This document shows, piece after piece, positions 17,750 to 24,775 of a stretch of DNA of 59,362 nt. Origin of the DNA: Anaerolineae bacterium. GTDB taxonomy: Bacteria; Chloroflexota; Anaerolineae; Anaerolineales; Anaerolineaceae. Within the stretch, counting starts at the first letter, position 1. The number at the start of each line of letters is the position of its first letter. Below the pieces are notes generated by a model. That model was not told where the DNA came from and made no database searches. It saw only the letters and a list, made by a program, of their open reading frames with translations. The position numbers and the translations under genes were made by a program. The DNA is taken from positions 1-59,362 of the forward strand of contig JABLXK010000018.1 of the NCBI GenBank assembly GCA_013178095.1, in the 5' to 3' direction.

Positions 17750-17780
17750 GGCGATCCCTGAGCCGAGTCGAAGGATCGCC
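17750..17780. terminator. bidirectional hairpin terminator containing the CCCTGAGC...GAAGG repeat core
   Basis: GGCGATCC (17750-17757) pairs with GGATCGCC (17773-17780). T-rich tracts lie on the plus side and A/T-rich sequence on the other, so it can end both the NifX-like gene and the convergent DUF364 gene. Its loop region 17756-17774 matches a dispersed sequence also found at 2775, 2979 and 24725. Confidence 0.65.
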
Positions 17781-17845
17781 TGATATTTTTTATAAATGCT
17801 ATCTTGTAAATCAATCCCGAATTCTATTTATGAGGTAAAGATTGC

Positions 17846-18571
17846 TTACCTGGCGATGGTGATTAGATCCGCCCCTTTAACTTGCCTGAAAACTGCACCC
17901 TGGCCGATCGTAAGATACAGCGCATCCTCGTCCACGACTCTGACCCCGGCCAGCAGGCTGAAGCCGTAATCAAACAACAAGGGATTCAAGGGTGTGCTGG
18001 GGCCGACCAGGATGGTGAAGGCGTCTCGATTCAGGTAAGGCAGGATATCGTTGATGGTGTGGTTGATAATGGTATTGCTGGTGATCGCCACGACCTGCGC
18101 ATCTGGAAGGATTTTGGGAACATAATCGAGCGTGAGTTCATCCGGCCCCGGATTGAGTTCAAAAACCGAAAGCCTCGTGGCGCTGGCTTTGATTTCCTGC
18201 AAATAGGGGAAATGGCCAAACACCGCAACCCGCTTGCCGGCTCCTTTTTCCGCTACCACTTTAAACGCGTTCACCGGCGTGATTTTCAGTTTAGGAATTT
18301 CGTTCAGCGAATTGAGAGCGGCCAGGCCGATACCGGCTTCCAGGCAACTATCGGACAATAGCAGTTGCGCCAGTGATCGGGCAGTCTGGGTGTGCAGCGC
18401 CCCGGCTTCGCGCACGTGGGCTTCCCCATGCGGTTGGGCGGTCAGGACTGTTGAAGCCATTCCGCAGTACCGGCTGCTGACTGCGCTCCAGTGGGCGCCG
18501 ATGGCTATTTTTCTGACCGGTGCGTCGCCGCTGATGGATGCTACCAACTCCTGGATAAGATTATCAGCCAT
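17846..18571 (-). CDS. DUF364 domain-containing protein (putative heavy-metal chelation domain)
   Basis: 241 residues. The N-terminal part (IAIGAHWSAVSSRYCGMAST...LAQLLLSDSCLEAGIGLAALNSL) and the Rossmann-like C-terminal part (VAVFGHFPYL, VFELNP, VVAITSNTIINHTINDIL, ILVGPSTPLNPLLFDYG) match the two-domain DUF4213/DUF364 pattern. Relatives are often coded near transporters or cofactor genes for molybdenum or other metals; the biochemical function is unknown. The ATG at 18571 was preferred to one 18 bases upstream because the family N-terminus starts here. Confidence 0.8.
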   Translation of the reverse strand: MADNLIQELVASISGDAPVRKIAIGAHWSAVSSRYCGMASTVLTAQPHGEAHVREAGALHTQTARSLAQLLLSDSCLEAGIGLAALNSLNEIPKLKITPVNAFKVVAEKGAGKRVAVFGHFPYLQEIKASATRLSVFELNPGPDELTLDYVPKILPDAQVVAITSNTIINHTINDILPYLNRDAFTILVGPSTPLNPLLFDYGFSLLAGVRVVDEDALYLTIGQGAVFRQVKGADLITIAR

Positions 18572-18643
18572 GCGGAAATTATAAATCAACCCACCGCATA
18601 GCGGAGCGGTATTAGCATCGGCCCTGGGAAAAAGATCGAGATA

Positions 18644-19192
18644 TTAGTTAAAAAAGATAAACGGGAACCACTGATAGAGGATTGGCTGGGCGGCCAGCAC
18701 GCCCCATGCCAGTAAGGCTCCCAACGCCCATCCGGCTAGGACATCTGAGAGGTAATGCACGCCCAGGCTGACGCGCGCCAGGCTGACCAGGATTGCCCAG
18801 GCAAGCAAGAGAAATGCCCAGGGTTGCAAACTCAATCCCCATGCCAGCAGGGCAATCATCACGGCGCGCACGGCATGGCCGGAGGGAAATGAATGCGGGT
18901 CGATGTTGCGGTAAACGGCTCCCCATTCCCCTTCGGGGCGTTTTCTTCTAACCTTGAATTTGATCGCCAGCACCAGCGCTGCTTGCAGGGCGATGGCGCC
19001 CGCGAATAATGCTGACAAGGTATGCATACGGCCATGAGAAAAAAGCCATGCAAAGAATAAGCCCGCCAGCCAGAACCAGGAATCCCCGGAATGCGCGAAA
19101 AATGATGCGCCTGCCCGCAGCGCTTTGTTTTCTGCCGGCAGGATCAATTTACTGGAAATTTTTCGGTCAAATTCAAGGAATCGCTGTACCAT
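18644..19192 (-). CDS. PAP2 family phosphatase
   Basis: 182 residues with five or six membrane segments. The three phosphatase motifs are all present: KFKVRRKRP (motif 1, KX6RP type), PSGHA (motif 2, His general acid) and SLGVHYLSD (motif 3, nucleophilic His). Likely dephosphorylates a lipid phosphate such as undecaprenyl pyrophosphate or phosphatidic acid at the membrane; the substrate is not determinable. It stands alone between two convergent/divergent neighbours. Confidence 0.92.
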   Translation of the reverse strand: MVQRFLEFDRKISSKLILPAENKALRAGASFFAHSGDSWFWLAGLFFAWLFSHGRMHTLSALFAGAIALQAALVLAIKFKVRRKRPEGEWGAVYRNIDPHSFPSGHAVRAVMIALLAWGLSLQPWAFLLLAWAILVSLARVSLGVHYLSDVLAGWALGALLAWGVLAAQPILYQWFPFIFFN

Positions 19193-19407
19193 CAGAATAC
19201 CCGGACTAAATTTGAGATTGTTGATTGTAATCTATCTTTCAGCGATTCTTGGAATGAAATGCTTCCTGACTGATTCATTAAATACTTGATCATAGAAAAA
19301 CTGCAGAGCGGTAAAAGTTGACTGGAAAAAATCCAGAAAATAATTATAATAATTCCAAAAAATATAACGAATATTCAATCCAGTGAATCCACAAAAGTCA
19401 GGAAATA

Positions 19408-20352
19408 ATGAATCATAACCACGAGCATCATCTTCATCGAAATCAGGAAAATATCAAAGTGGCGTTCTTTTTAAACGCAGGATTTGCGCTGGCGGAATTG
19501 ATTGGCGGGATTCTTACCAACAGCATCGCCATCCTCGCGGACGCGCTGCATGACCTGGGTGATAGCATCTCGTTGGCAATTTCCTGGCAGCTTGAAAAAC
19601 TGTCCGAAAAATCGGGCGATAGCCGCTATTCCTACGGGTATAAACGTTTCTCGCTTTTGAGCGCATTGTTGAGCGGGATCATCCTGTTGACCGGATCGGT
19701 TTTTGTCGCCATCGAAGGCATACAACGGCTGATCGATCCGCAACCATCCTCGGCGCGCGGTATGTTGATTTTTTCGCTGGTGGGCATGGCGGTCAACGGC
19801 TATGCCGCTTTCCGCACCTCGCGCGGTGAAAACATGAACAGCCGCATGATCTCCTGGCATATGATAGAAGATCTATTGGGCTGGGCGGCTGTGTTCGTGG
19901 TCAGTATCGTTCTGCTGATCCGGCAGATCAACGTCCTTGATCCGCTGCTCTCATTGGTGGTCACAGTTTTTGTCTTGTATAACGTTATCAAGAATTTACG
20001 CACCACGCTGAAACTTTTTTTGCAGGGAGTTCCGGATTCTCTCGACGTGAATGCGATCGAAAAGGAAATTCGCGCGTTGGATAAAGTGAAAGATGTACAC
20101 CATACCCACGTCTGGTCGCTGGATGGCGAACAGCACGTTCTGACTACCCACGTGGTTTTGTGCCTGGACGCAAAGAAGGAGGATATCCGCAAGGTCAAGA
20201 ACAAGGTGCGCGATTTGACGGATCAATTAAACCTGTCGCATACCACCATTGAATTTGAATACCTTGACGATGATTGCTCCATGAGCCATAATGGACCGGA
20301 TCATCAGTGCATGGAGATGGAAAAGGAGAAACTGGGACATGAACAACAGTAA
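19408..20352 (+). CDS. cation diffusion facilitator (CzcD/ZitB-like zinc exporter)
   Basis: 314 residues with six membrane spans. The N-terminus is His-rich (HNHEHHLHRN). The metal site pairs are ADALHDLGDS in TM2 and HMIEDLLG in TM5, the His-Asp combination seen in Zn/Cd exporters. The cytoplasmic C-terminal domain carries HHTHVWSLDG and THVVL, which bind regulatory metal in the family. The upstream 215 bases are AT-rich with no well-spaced promoter that I can defend. The 3' end overlaps the next small gene by 14 bases. Confidence 0.93.
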   Translation: MNHNHEHHLHRNQENIKVAFFLNAGFALAELIGGILTNSIAILADALHDLGDSISLAISWQLEKLSEKSGDSRYSYGYKRFSLLSALLSGIILLTGSVFVAIEGIQRLIDPQPSSARGMLIFSLVGMAVNGYAAFRTSRGENMNSRMISWHMIEDLLGWAAVFVVSIVLLIRQINVLDPLLSLVVTVFVLYNVIKNLRTTLKLFLQGVPDSLDVNAIEKEIRALDKVKDVHHTHVWSLDGEQHVLTTHVVLCLDAKKEDIRKVKNKVRDLTDQLNLSHTTIEFEYLDDDCSMSHNGPDHQCMEMEKEKLGHEQQ

Positions 20353-20554
20353 TCAGAATACGGGAAAAAATTGGCCCCCTGCGGTGATCTATATAACCGG
20401 GATCGTCGGCCTGGCTTACCTCCTGAACCCGACAGCGGGAATTTTCGAGCTTCTTCCGGATAATCTCCCCATTGTCGGCAACCTGGACGAGGGCGCGGCG
20501 GCATTGTTGATTTGGAACGCATTTCAACAGTATCGTTCCATGAAAAAAGGCTGA
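20339..20554 (+). CDS. DUF1232-like small membrane protein
   Basis: 71 residues with one hydrophobic segment (VIYITGIVGLAYLL) and the DUF1232/YkvA-type motif ELLPDNLPIVGNLDEGAAALLI. Function unknown for the family. It begins inside the end of the CDF gene (ATG at 20339, AAGGAG about 11 bases upstream), so it is translationally coupled to the exporter. A terminator follows. Confidence 0.75.
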   Translation: MNNSNQNTGKNWPPAVIYITGIVGLAYLLNPTAGIFELLPDNLPIVGNLDEGAAALLIWNAFQQYRSMKKG

Positions 20555-20583
20555 TCGTTCACAAATCGAAAAATTTACTGGAT

Positions 20584-20608
20584 AAATCGCAACCTCGGGT
20601 TGCGATTT
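20584..20608 (+). terminator. intrinsic terminator after the CDF/DUF1232 pair
   Basis: AAATCGCAACC (20584-20594), a 3-base loop and GGTTGCGATTT (20598-20608), an 11-bp perfect stem that runs into a short T tract. Confidence 0.8.
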
Positions 20609-20658
20609 TCGTATATGCAATGTAAATGAAAATTCAAGAGCCCAACAGGAGTTGAACA

Positions 20659-21519
20659 ATGGCTGCTAAAAAACCGAGTTTAAATATGAATGAGGAATCA
20701 TCGCCGGCCGATCAGCCGGTTGAGGTGAGTCAGTCAAAAAAGAAAGACGCTGCTGCGAAGAAAACCGCTGAAAAGAAAGTTGCTGCCGCAGCGGCCGAAG
20801 CCAGGAAAATAAGGAAAGATAGTACAGAAATGAAAAAAGAAGTCGTTTTCGAAGCCAAAGCAAAAGAACCGCAAACGGGCATGAAACAAGAGCAAAAGAC
20901 GGAAATCGCGTTACCGGTTGTTGAACCCGTCAAGGAAGAGGTGAAAACCGAACCTGTATCTGCGTCAGAGACCGCCCAAACGAGCGGTTTGGATCGCGGC
21001 GCTTTATTCTTCGGCGGCGGGTTGCTGGTTATGGGATTATTATTGTTGCTGGGACGCTTGCTGCAGATTCCGTTCGGCGTGTTCCTGTGGCCGTTCATCT
21101 TCATCGTGCCGGGAATCCTGGTTTTCCTGACCGCGCTTTCCAGCGATAGCAGCAGCGGAGAGGGCTTGTCAATCCTGGGAGGCATTCTGACTTCTTTGGG
21201 TGCTTTATTCCTAGCGCAAAGTATTACCGGTCTGTGGGCAAGCTGGGCGTATGCCTGGGCATTGGTGGCTCCAACCTCGGTCGGCTTTGCGCAAATGATT
21301 TACGGCGAACGCAAGGGGCGCGATGCCATCGTCCAATCCGGGCGCAGGCTGGTTAACATCGGTTTGACCATCCTTGCCGTCGGTTTTGTGTTCTTTGAAT
21401 TGATCCTGGGGATCAGCGGTTTTGGTTTAGGCCGCTTTGGGTTGCCGGTTTTCCCGATGATGTTGATCTTCGTCGGGCTGGTCATTCTGGTGCGTTCCTA
21501 CCTGCGTAACAGAAAATAA
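20659..21519 (+). CDS. membrane protein with Lys/Ala-rich N-terminal tail
   Basis: 286 residues, function not recognised. Residues 1-110 are low-complexity and strongly basic and alanine-rich (KKKDAAAKKTAEKK, then AAAAAEARKIRKDS), later acidic. The rest has six to seven membrane helices with Gly/Leu-rich segments (FFGGGLLVMGLLLLLGRLL, FIFIVPGILVFLTAL), resembling the membrane part of LiaF/DUF5668-type proteins. The tail resembles histone-H1-like or TolA-like tails and might contact DNA or acidic partners (inference). A TTGAAC-ATGG ribosome site is weak, but the ATG at 20659 follows a CAGGAG at 20646-20651. Confidence 0.7.
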   Translation: MAAKKPSLNMNEESSPADQPVEVSQSKKKDAAAKKTAEKKVAAAAAEARKIRKDSTEMKKEVVFEAKAKEPQTGMKQEQKTEIALPVVEPVKEEVKTEPVSASETAQTSGLDRGALFFGGGLLVMGLLLLLGRLLQIPFGVFLWPFIFIVPGILVFLTALSSDSSSGEGLSILGGILTSLGALFLAQSITGLWASWAYAWALVAPTSVGFAQMIYGERKGRDAIVQSGRRLVNIGLTILAVGFVFFELILGISGFGLGRFGLPVFPMMLIFVGLVILVRSYLRNRK

Positions 21520-21532
21520 CCTTTCGCGATGG

Positions 21533-21560
21533 CAGGGGCAGTATTACGATACTGTCCCTG
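21533..21560 (+). terminator. intrinsic terminator
   Basis: CAGGGGCAGTAT (21533-21544) pairs over 12 positions, one of them G-U, with ATACTGTCCCTG (21549-21560), followed by TTATTATTTA. It closes the preceding membrane-protein gene. Confidence 0.8.
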
Positions 21561-21660
21561 TTATTATTTAACCGGATCATTGGTTTGGGGGCAACAGTTA
21601 CGCTTGGAAAATTGAAAAACCTCATATAATTATCCTGCTGGTTTGTGCAGGAGGTCACCC

Positions 21661-22161
21661 ATGAATATTTTGTATCTGGCGGCGGGAATTTTGATGCTTT
21701 TCTTCGGACGGAAAGCCCTGTGGATGTTTGTGGCGATCGTCGGATTTCTGCTGGGTATGAAATTCGGACCTTCATTATTGCCCGGCCAAACCCAATCCGT
21801 GATACTGACCGTATCCCTGATTGCCGGATTGGTGGGCGCCTTGTTGGCGGTCCTGCTGCAGAAACTGGCGGTCGGATTGGCGGGAATGGCTGCCGGCGGT
21901 TATATCGTATATTATCTGATCCAGACCAACCTGATCGCTGCCGGTCAATTCCAGTGGCTGCTGATCCTGGCCGGCGCGCTGCTCGGTGCCTTGCTGGCTG
22001 GCTCCCTTTTTGACTGGGCGATGGTTTTTGTCACCTCTGCCTGCGGTGCAGTGTTAATCGTGCAAGGGTTGAATTTGAATACATCCATGTCCTATTGGGT
22101 CATAATTGGCCTTCTAATTTTAGGGATACTGGCGCAAGGGCGGATAATCAGCAGGGAATAA
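21661..22161 (+). CDS. DUF4203-like multi-pass membrane protein
   Basis: 166 residues, almost entirely hydrophobic with six to seven short spans (ILYLAAGILMLFFG, LWMFVAIVGFLLGM, VGALLAVLLQKLAVGLAGMAAGGYIVYYLI and others). The GRKALW...GFLLGM opening and the repeated GALLGALLAG pattern fit the DUF4203/TMEM198-like fold. Function unknown. A strong AGGAGG at 21648-21653 fixes the start at 21661. Confidence 0.7.
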   Translation: MNILYLAAGILMLFFGRKALWMFVAIVGFLLGMKFGPSLLPGQTQSVILTVSLIAGLVGALLAVLLQKLAVGLAGMAAGGYIVYYLIQTNLIAAGQFQWLLILAGALLGALLAGSLFDWAMVFVTSACGAVLIVQGLNLNTSMSYWVIIGLLILGILAQGRIISRE

Positions 22162-22179
22162 AATCGTCATCGTGAATTA

Positions 22180-22809
22180 ATGGTACTCGGCAATTTATTG
22201 GACGGCCTCAAGATTTGGGTGGAAGGCCTGATCAGTTCGGCTGGTTATGCGGGGCTGTATTTGGTCATGTTTCTTGAAAATATCTTCCCACCCATACCGT
22301 CGGAAGTGATTCTTCCGTTGGCGGGCAGCCTGTCTCTTTCCGGGCGTTTTTCCATCTCATTGATCACCATCGTTGGTATGTCTGGTTCGCTCACCGGCGC
22401 GCTGGTGCTTTACGGGTTGGGAAAATGGCTGGGCGAGGAAGCTTTGCGCAGATTTATCGATAAATACGGAAAATTCGCTTTGCTGACTGTTGAAGATTTT
22501 GATCGTTCCAAAGCCTGGTTCGCGAAATATGATGATTGGGTAATCTTCTTCTCCCGCATGATACCCGTTGTCCGCAGTCTGATTTCCATTCCGGCGGGAG
22601 TATCTTCCATGAACTTGTTCCAGTTTTGCGTTTTTACCATTTTGGGTACATCTTTATGGAGTTTCGCGCTTTCTTATGCCGGCCGTTTGTTGGGAGAACG
22701 GTGGTCGCTGATCACGCAATGGATCAACACTTACCAGAATATCGTGCTGGCTATCGTGTTGCTGGCTGCGGTCGGTTTCGCAGGTTATCGGTTGAAGAAA
22801 AAACCATAG
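22180..22809 (+). CDS. DedA family membrane protein
   Basis: 209 residues of the DedA/SNARE-associated (VTT) family: ENIFPPIPSEVILPLAG near the N-terminus, the GALVLYGLGKWLGEEAL segment, and FFSRMIPVVRSLISIPAG with the family's F-R-P-R-P-like re-entrant motif. Members act as lipid (undecaprenyl phosphate or phospholipid) flippases or affect membrane physiology. It starts 18 bases after the previous gene without an obvious ribosome site. Confidence 0.92.
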   Translation: MVLGNLLDGLKIWVEGLISSAGYAGLYLVMFLENIFPPIPSEVILPLAGSLSLSGRFSISLITIVGMSGSLTGALVLYGLGKWLGEEALRRFIDKYGKFALLTVEDFDRSKAWFAKYDDWVIFFSRMIPVVRSLISIPAGVSSMNLFQFCVFTILGTSLWSFALSYAGRLLGERWSLITQWINTYQNIVLAIVLLAAVGFAGYRLKKKP

Positions 22810-22915
22810 ATCGGCAGAGACCCGGCGCTGAAATCCCGCGGAAAAATTACTGTACATTCTGCAACTATTGACGATCTCAATCCGTATATCTTTATAGCAT
22901 AGAGAGAAAGGTGAA

Positions 22916-23362
22916 ATGATGTCACTTCTGGAACGATTGAATAAATTACTGGAACCAGTGAAACGGGCAGTGAAAGCCGGTCCCTTGGGCGATTTATTGG
23001 TTTTCGATTCCGTTTTAGTCAGTTACACGGAACCCCAATCGGGTTTGTCAAAAAACTGTTCGGCAGAATATATCCGCGACGAAACGATCATTTATTTGAT
23101 CTTCAACAAAAATGATTCGCGCTGGAAGAACCTGGCTAAAGGAATTCCGGTAAAAATCTTGATCGATGGCAAAAATTTTATGGGTTGGGCGGAGGATCTG
23201 ACTGGTTACGATGAATTTGTGCAAGTTTTGTCAAAAAATCCAGAAAAACTGGAGGAAATCGGCAGGCGTTACAATCTGGTGGATTTGGGTATACTTGAGG
23301 TAGAAAAAATAAAACCGTTTTTGCAGGACAATAAACTGATTAGGGTAAAGATCTCGCGCTGA
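22916..23362 (+). CDS. split beta-barrel (deazaflavin/nitroreductase-like) protein
   Basis: 148 residues. The pattern is LLVFDSVLVSYTEPQSG, then TIIYLIFNKNDSRWKNLAKGIPVKILIDGKNFMGWAEDL, then a charged C-terminal helix. It looks like the pyridoxamine-oxidase-like split barrel used by small flavin or F420-binding proteins, although no signature cofactor motif could be confirmed. AAAGGTGAA precedes the start; a second ATG follows directly. It is two bases from the DUF952 gene, so they are co-transcribed. Confidence 0.55.
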   Translation: MMSLLERLNKLLEPVKRAVKAGPLGDLLVFDSVLVSYTEPQSGLSKNCSAEYIRDETIIYLIFNKNDSRWKNLAKGIPVKILIDGKNFMGWAEDLTGYDEFVQVLSKNPEKLEEIGRRYNLVDLGILEVEKIKPFLQDNKLIRVKISR

Positions 23363-23363
23363 T

Positions 23364-23666
23364 ATGAACATTCTGCACATCACAGACACTCAAACCTGGA
23401 ACCAGGCGCAATTAAAGGGCATCTATGAAATGGATGCCCTTTCTGATTTGGGTTTTATCCATTGCTGCCTGCCGGGCCAAATGGCGGGTGTGCTTGCCCG
23501 TTGGTTTCAGGATACGAGCGGCTTGCTCGCGTTGGAGATCGATCCGCAGAAATTGAAATCGCGCACCGTTTATGAAAACCTGGAAGGCGGAATAGAGCTT
23601 TTCCCCCATATTTACGGCCCAATCAATTTGGATGCGGTGGTCGCAATACACCCGATCGGAGAATAA
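23364..23666 (+). CDS. DUF952 domain-containing protein
   Basis: 100 residues matching DUF952: HITDTQTWNQAQLKGIYEMDALSDLGFIHCC, then ALEIDPQKLKSRTVYEN and HIYGPINLDAVV. The 'GFIHCC...Q' and 'PHIYGPI' elements are the family hallmarks. Function unknown. The gene is packed between its neighbours with 1 and 4 bases of spacing. Confidence 0.88.
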   Translation: MNILHITDTQTWNQAQLKGIYEMDALSDLGFIHCCLPGQMAGVLARWFQDTSGLLALEIDPQKLKSRTVYENLEGGIELFPHIYGPINLDAVVAIHPIGE

Positions 23667-23670
23667 AAGA

Positions 23671-24207
23671 ATGAAAAAAGAGATCCCTGTCGACCAATTC
23701 ATGGTGAAAGCGAGTGATGTTTGGGATACGGGCTGGTTTCTGCTGGCCAGCGGTGATTTTAAGCTGAAGCATTACAACTGTATGACAGTCTCGTGGGGCG
23801 GGTTTGGCACAATGTGGAACTTGCCGATAGCCATGGTGGTTGTCAGGCCGACGCGCTATACCTTCGAATTCATCAACCGCTACGATAGCTTCTCCCTGTG
23901 TGCTTTTTCTCGTGAGTATCGCAAAGCGCTCAGTCTACTCGGTTCGATGTCCGGCCGCGATGGCGACAAAATCGCCGCATCCGGTTTGATTCCTACCGCC
24001 GCCGCGCGCATAGCCTCCCCGGTTTTTGAACAGGCGGAGCTGAGAATCGAATGCCGCAAGCTCTACTGGCAGGATTTCGACCCGAGTCATTTCCTGGATA
24101 GCCGTATTCAGGAAAATTACGCATCCAGGGATTATCACCGCATGTTTTATGGAGAAATTGTTTCGGTAACCGGTGAAGAAGAAAAATATGCCGCCAAAAC
24201 CAGTTGA
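23671..24207 (+). CDS. flavin reductase-like domain protein
   Basis: 178 residues of the FMN-binding split barrel: KHYNCMTVSWGGFGTMWNLPIAMVVVRPTRYTFEF, SFSLCAFSREYRKAL and SGRDGDKIAASGL. The 'N-MT-SWG' and 'P-RYT' elements bind flavin in this family. The start at 23671 is taken because the family pattern begins there, although no clear ribosome site is present. It is the third gene of a compact group with the two preceding genes; the physiological substrate is unknown. Confidence 0.85.
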   Translation: MKKEIPVDQFMVKASDVWDTGWFLLASGDFKLKHYNCMTVSWGGFGTMWNLPIAMVVVRPTRYTFEFINRYDSFSLCAFSREYRKALSLLGSMSGRDGDKIAASGLIPTAAARIASPVFEQAELRIECRKLYWQDFDPSHFLDSRIQENYASRDYHRMFYGEIVSVTGEEEKYAAKTS

Positions 24208-24288
24208 TTTTGGCAGATTCTCTATATAATTAAGTAAATCGAAGTGTTGTATATTTAAATCACTTTCATATGAATTGGAGGAATCGAA

Positions 24289-24693
24289 ATGGCAAGTATC
24301 GAGAAAATTGAAGGCATCGGCGCTACGTATCAGAAGAAACTGGCCGCGGTTGGCATCAAGACCGTTGAGGCCTTGCTCAAGCAGGGCGCATCCGAATCCG
24401 GACGCGAAAAGATCGCCAAAGAAACCGGCATTGCCGGTAGCTTGATCCTCGAATGGGTCAACCATGCCGATCTATGGCGCATCAAGGGCGTCAGCGAGGA
24501 ATATTCCGACCTGCTGGAAGAAGCCGGTGTGGATACCGTGGTGGAATTATCCAAGCGCGTACCGGATAATCTGTACAAGAAAATGAAAGAAGTCAACGCC
24601 GCCAAGAAACTGGTACGTCGCCTGCCGGGTCCCAAGCAGGTGGTCGCTTGGGTGGAAGAAGCCAAGAAACTTCCTCGTGTCGTGAAGTATTAA
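24289..24693 (+). CDS. DUF4332 helix-hairpin-helix protein
   Basis: 134 residues. Tandem HhH-like units are visible: IEKIEGIGATYQKKLAAVGIKTVEALL, then LWRIKGVSEEYSDLLEEAGVDTVVEL, then VNAAKKLVRRLPGPKQVVAWVEEAKKL. The DUF4332 family is small and presumed to bind nucleic acid. Strong GGAGG precedes the ATG. A TATAAT at 24225-24230 with TTGATT 15 bases upstream could be its promoter, but the spacing is short. Confidence 0.88.
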   Translation: MASIEKIEGIGATYQKKLAAVGIKTVEALLKQGASESGREKIAKETGIAGSLILEWVNHADLWRIKGVSEEYSDLLEEAGVDTVVELSKRVPDNLYKKMKEVNAAKKLVRRLPGPKQVVAWVEEAKKLPRVVKY

Positions 24694-24712
24694 AGATAAA
24701 GCTTAAAAAAAT

Positions 24713-24754
24713 AAAACAATCGCTCCCTGAGCTCGTTGAAGGGGCGATTGTTTT
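24713..24754. terminator. bidirectional terminator built on the CCCTGAGC...GAAGGG repeat
   Basis: AAAACAATCGC-TCCC (from 24713) pairs with GGGG-CGATTGTTTT (to 24754), flanked by A and T runs on both sides. It separates the DUF4332 gene from the convergent valS. The core 24725-24743 is CCCTGAGCTCGTTGAAGGG, one base from the two copies in the array after recR. Confidence 0.8.
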
Positions 24755-24775
24755 CGTTAAACAGTTAGATAACGA

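Noticed and set aside
19318..19350. Promoter TTGACT...TATAAT before the CDF gene
   Set aside because: The spacing is 21 bases, too long to defend.
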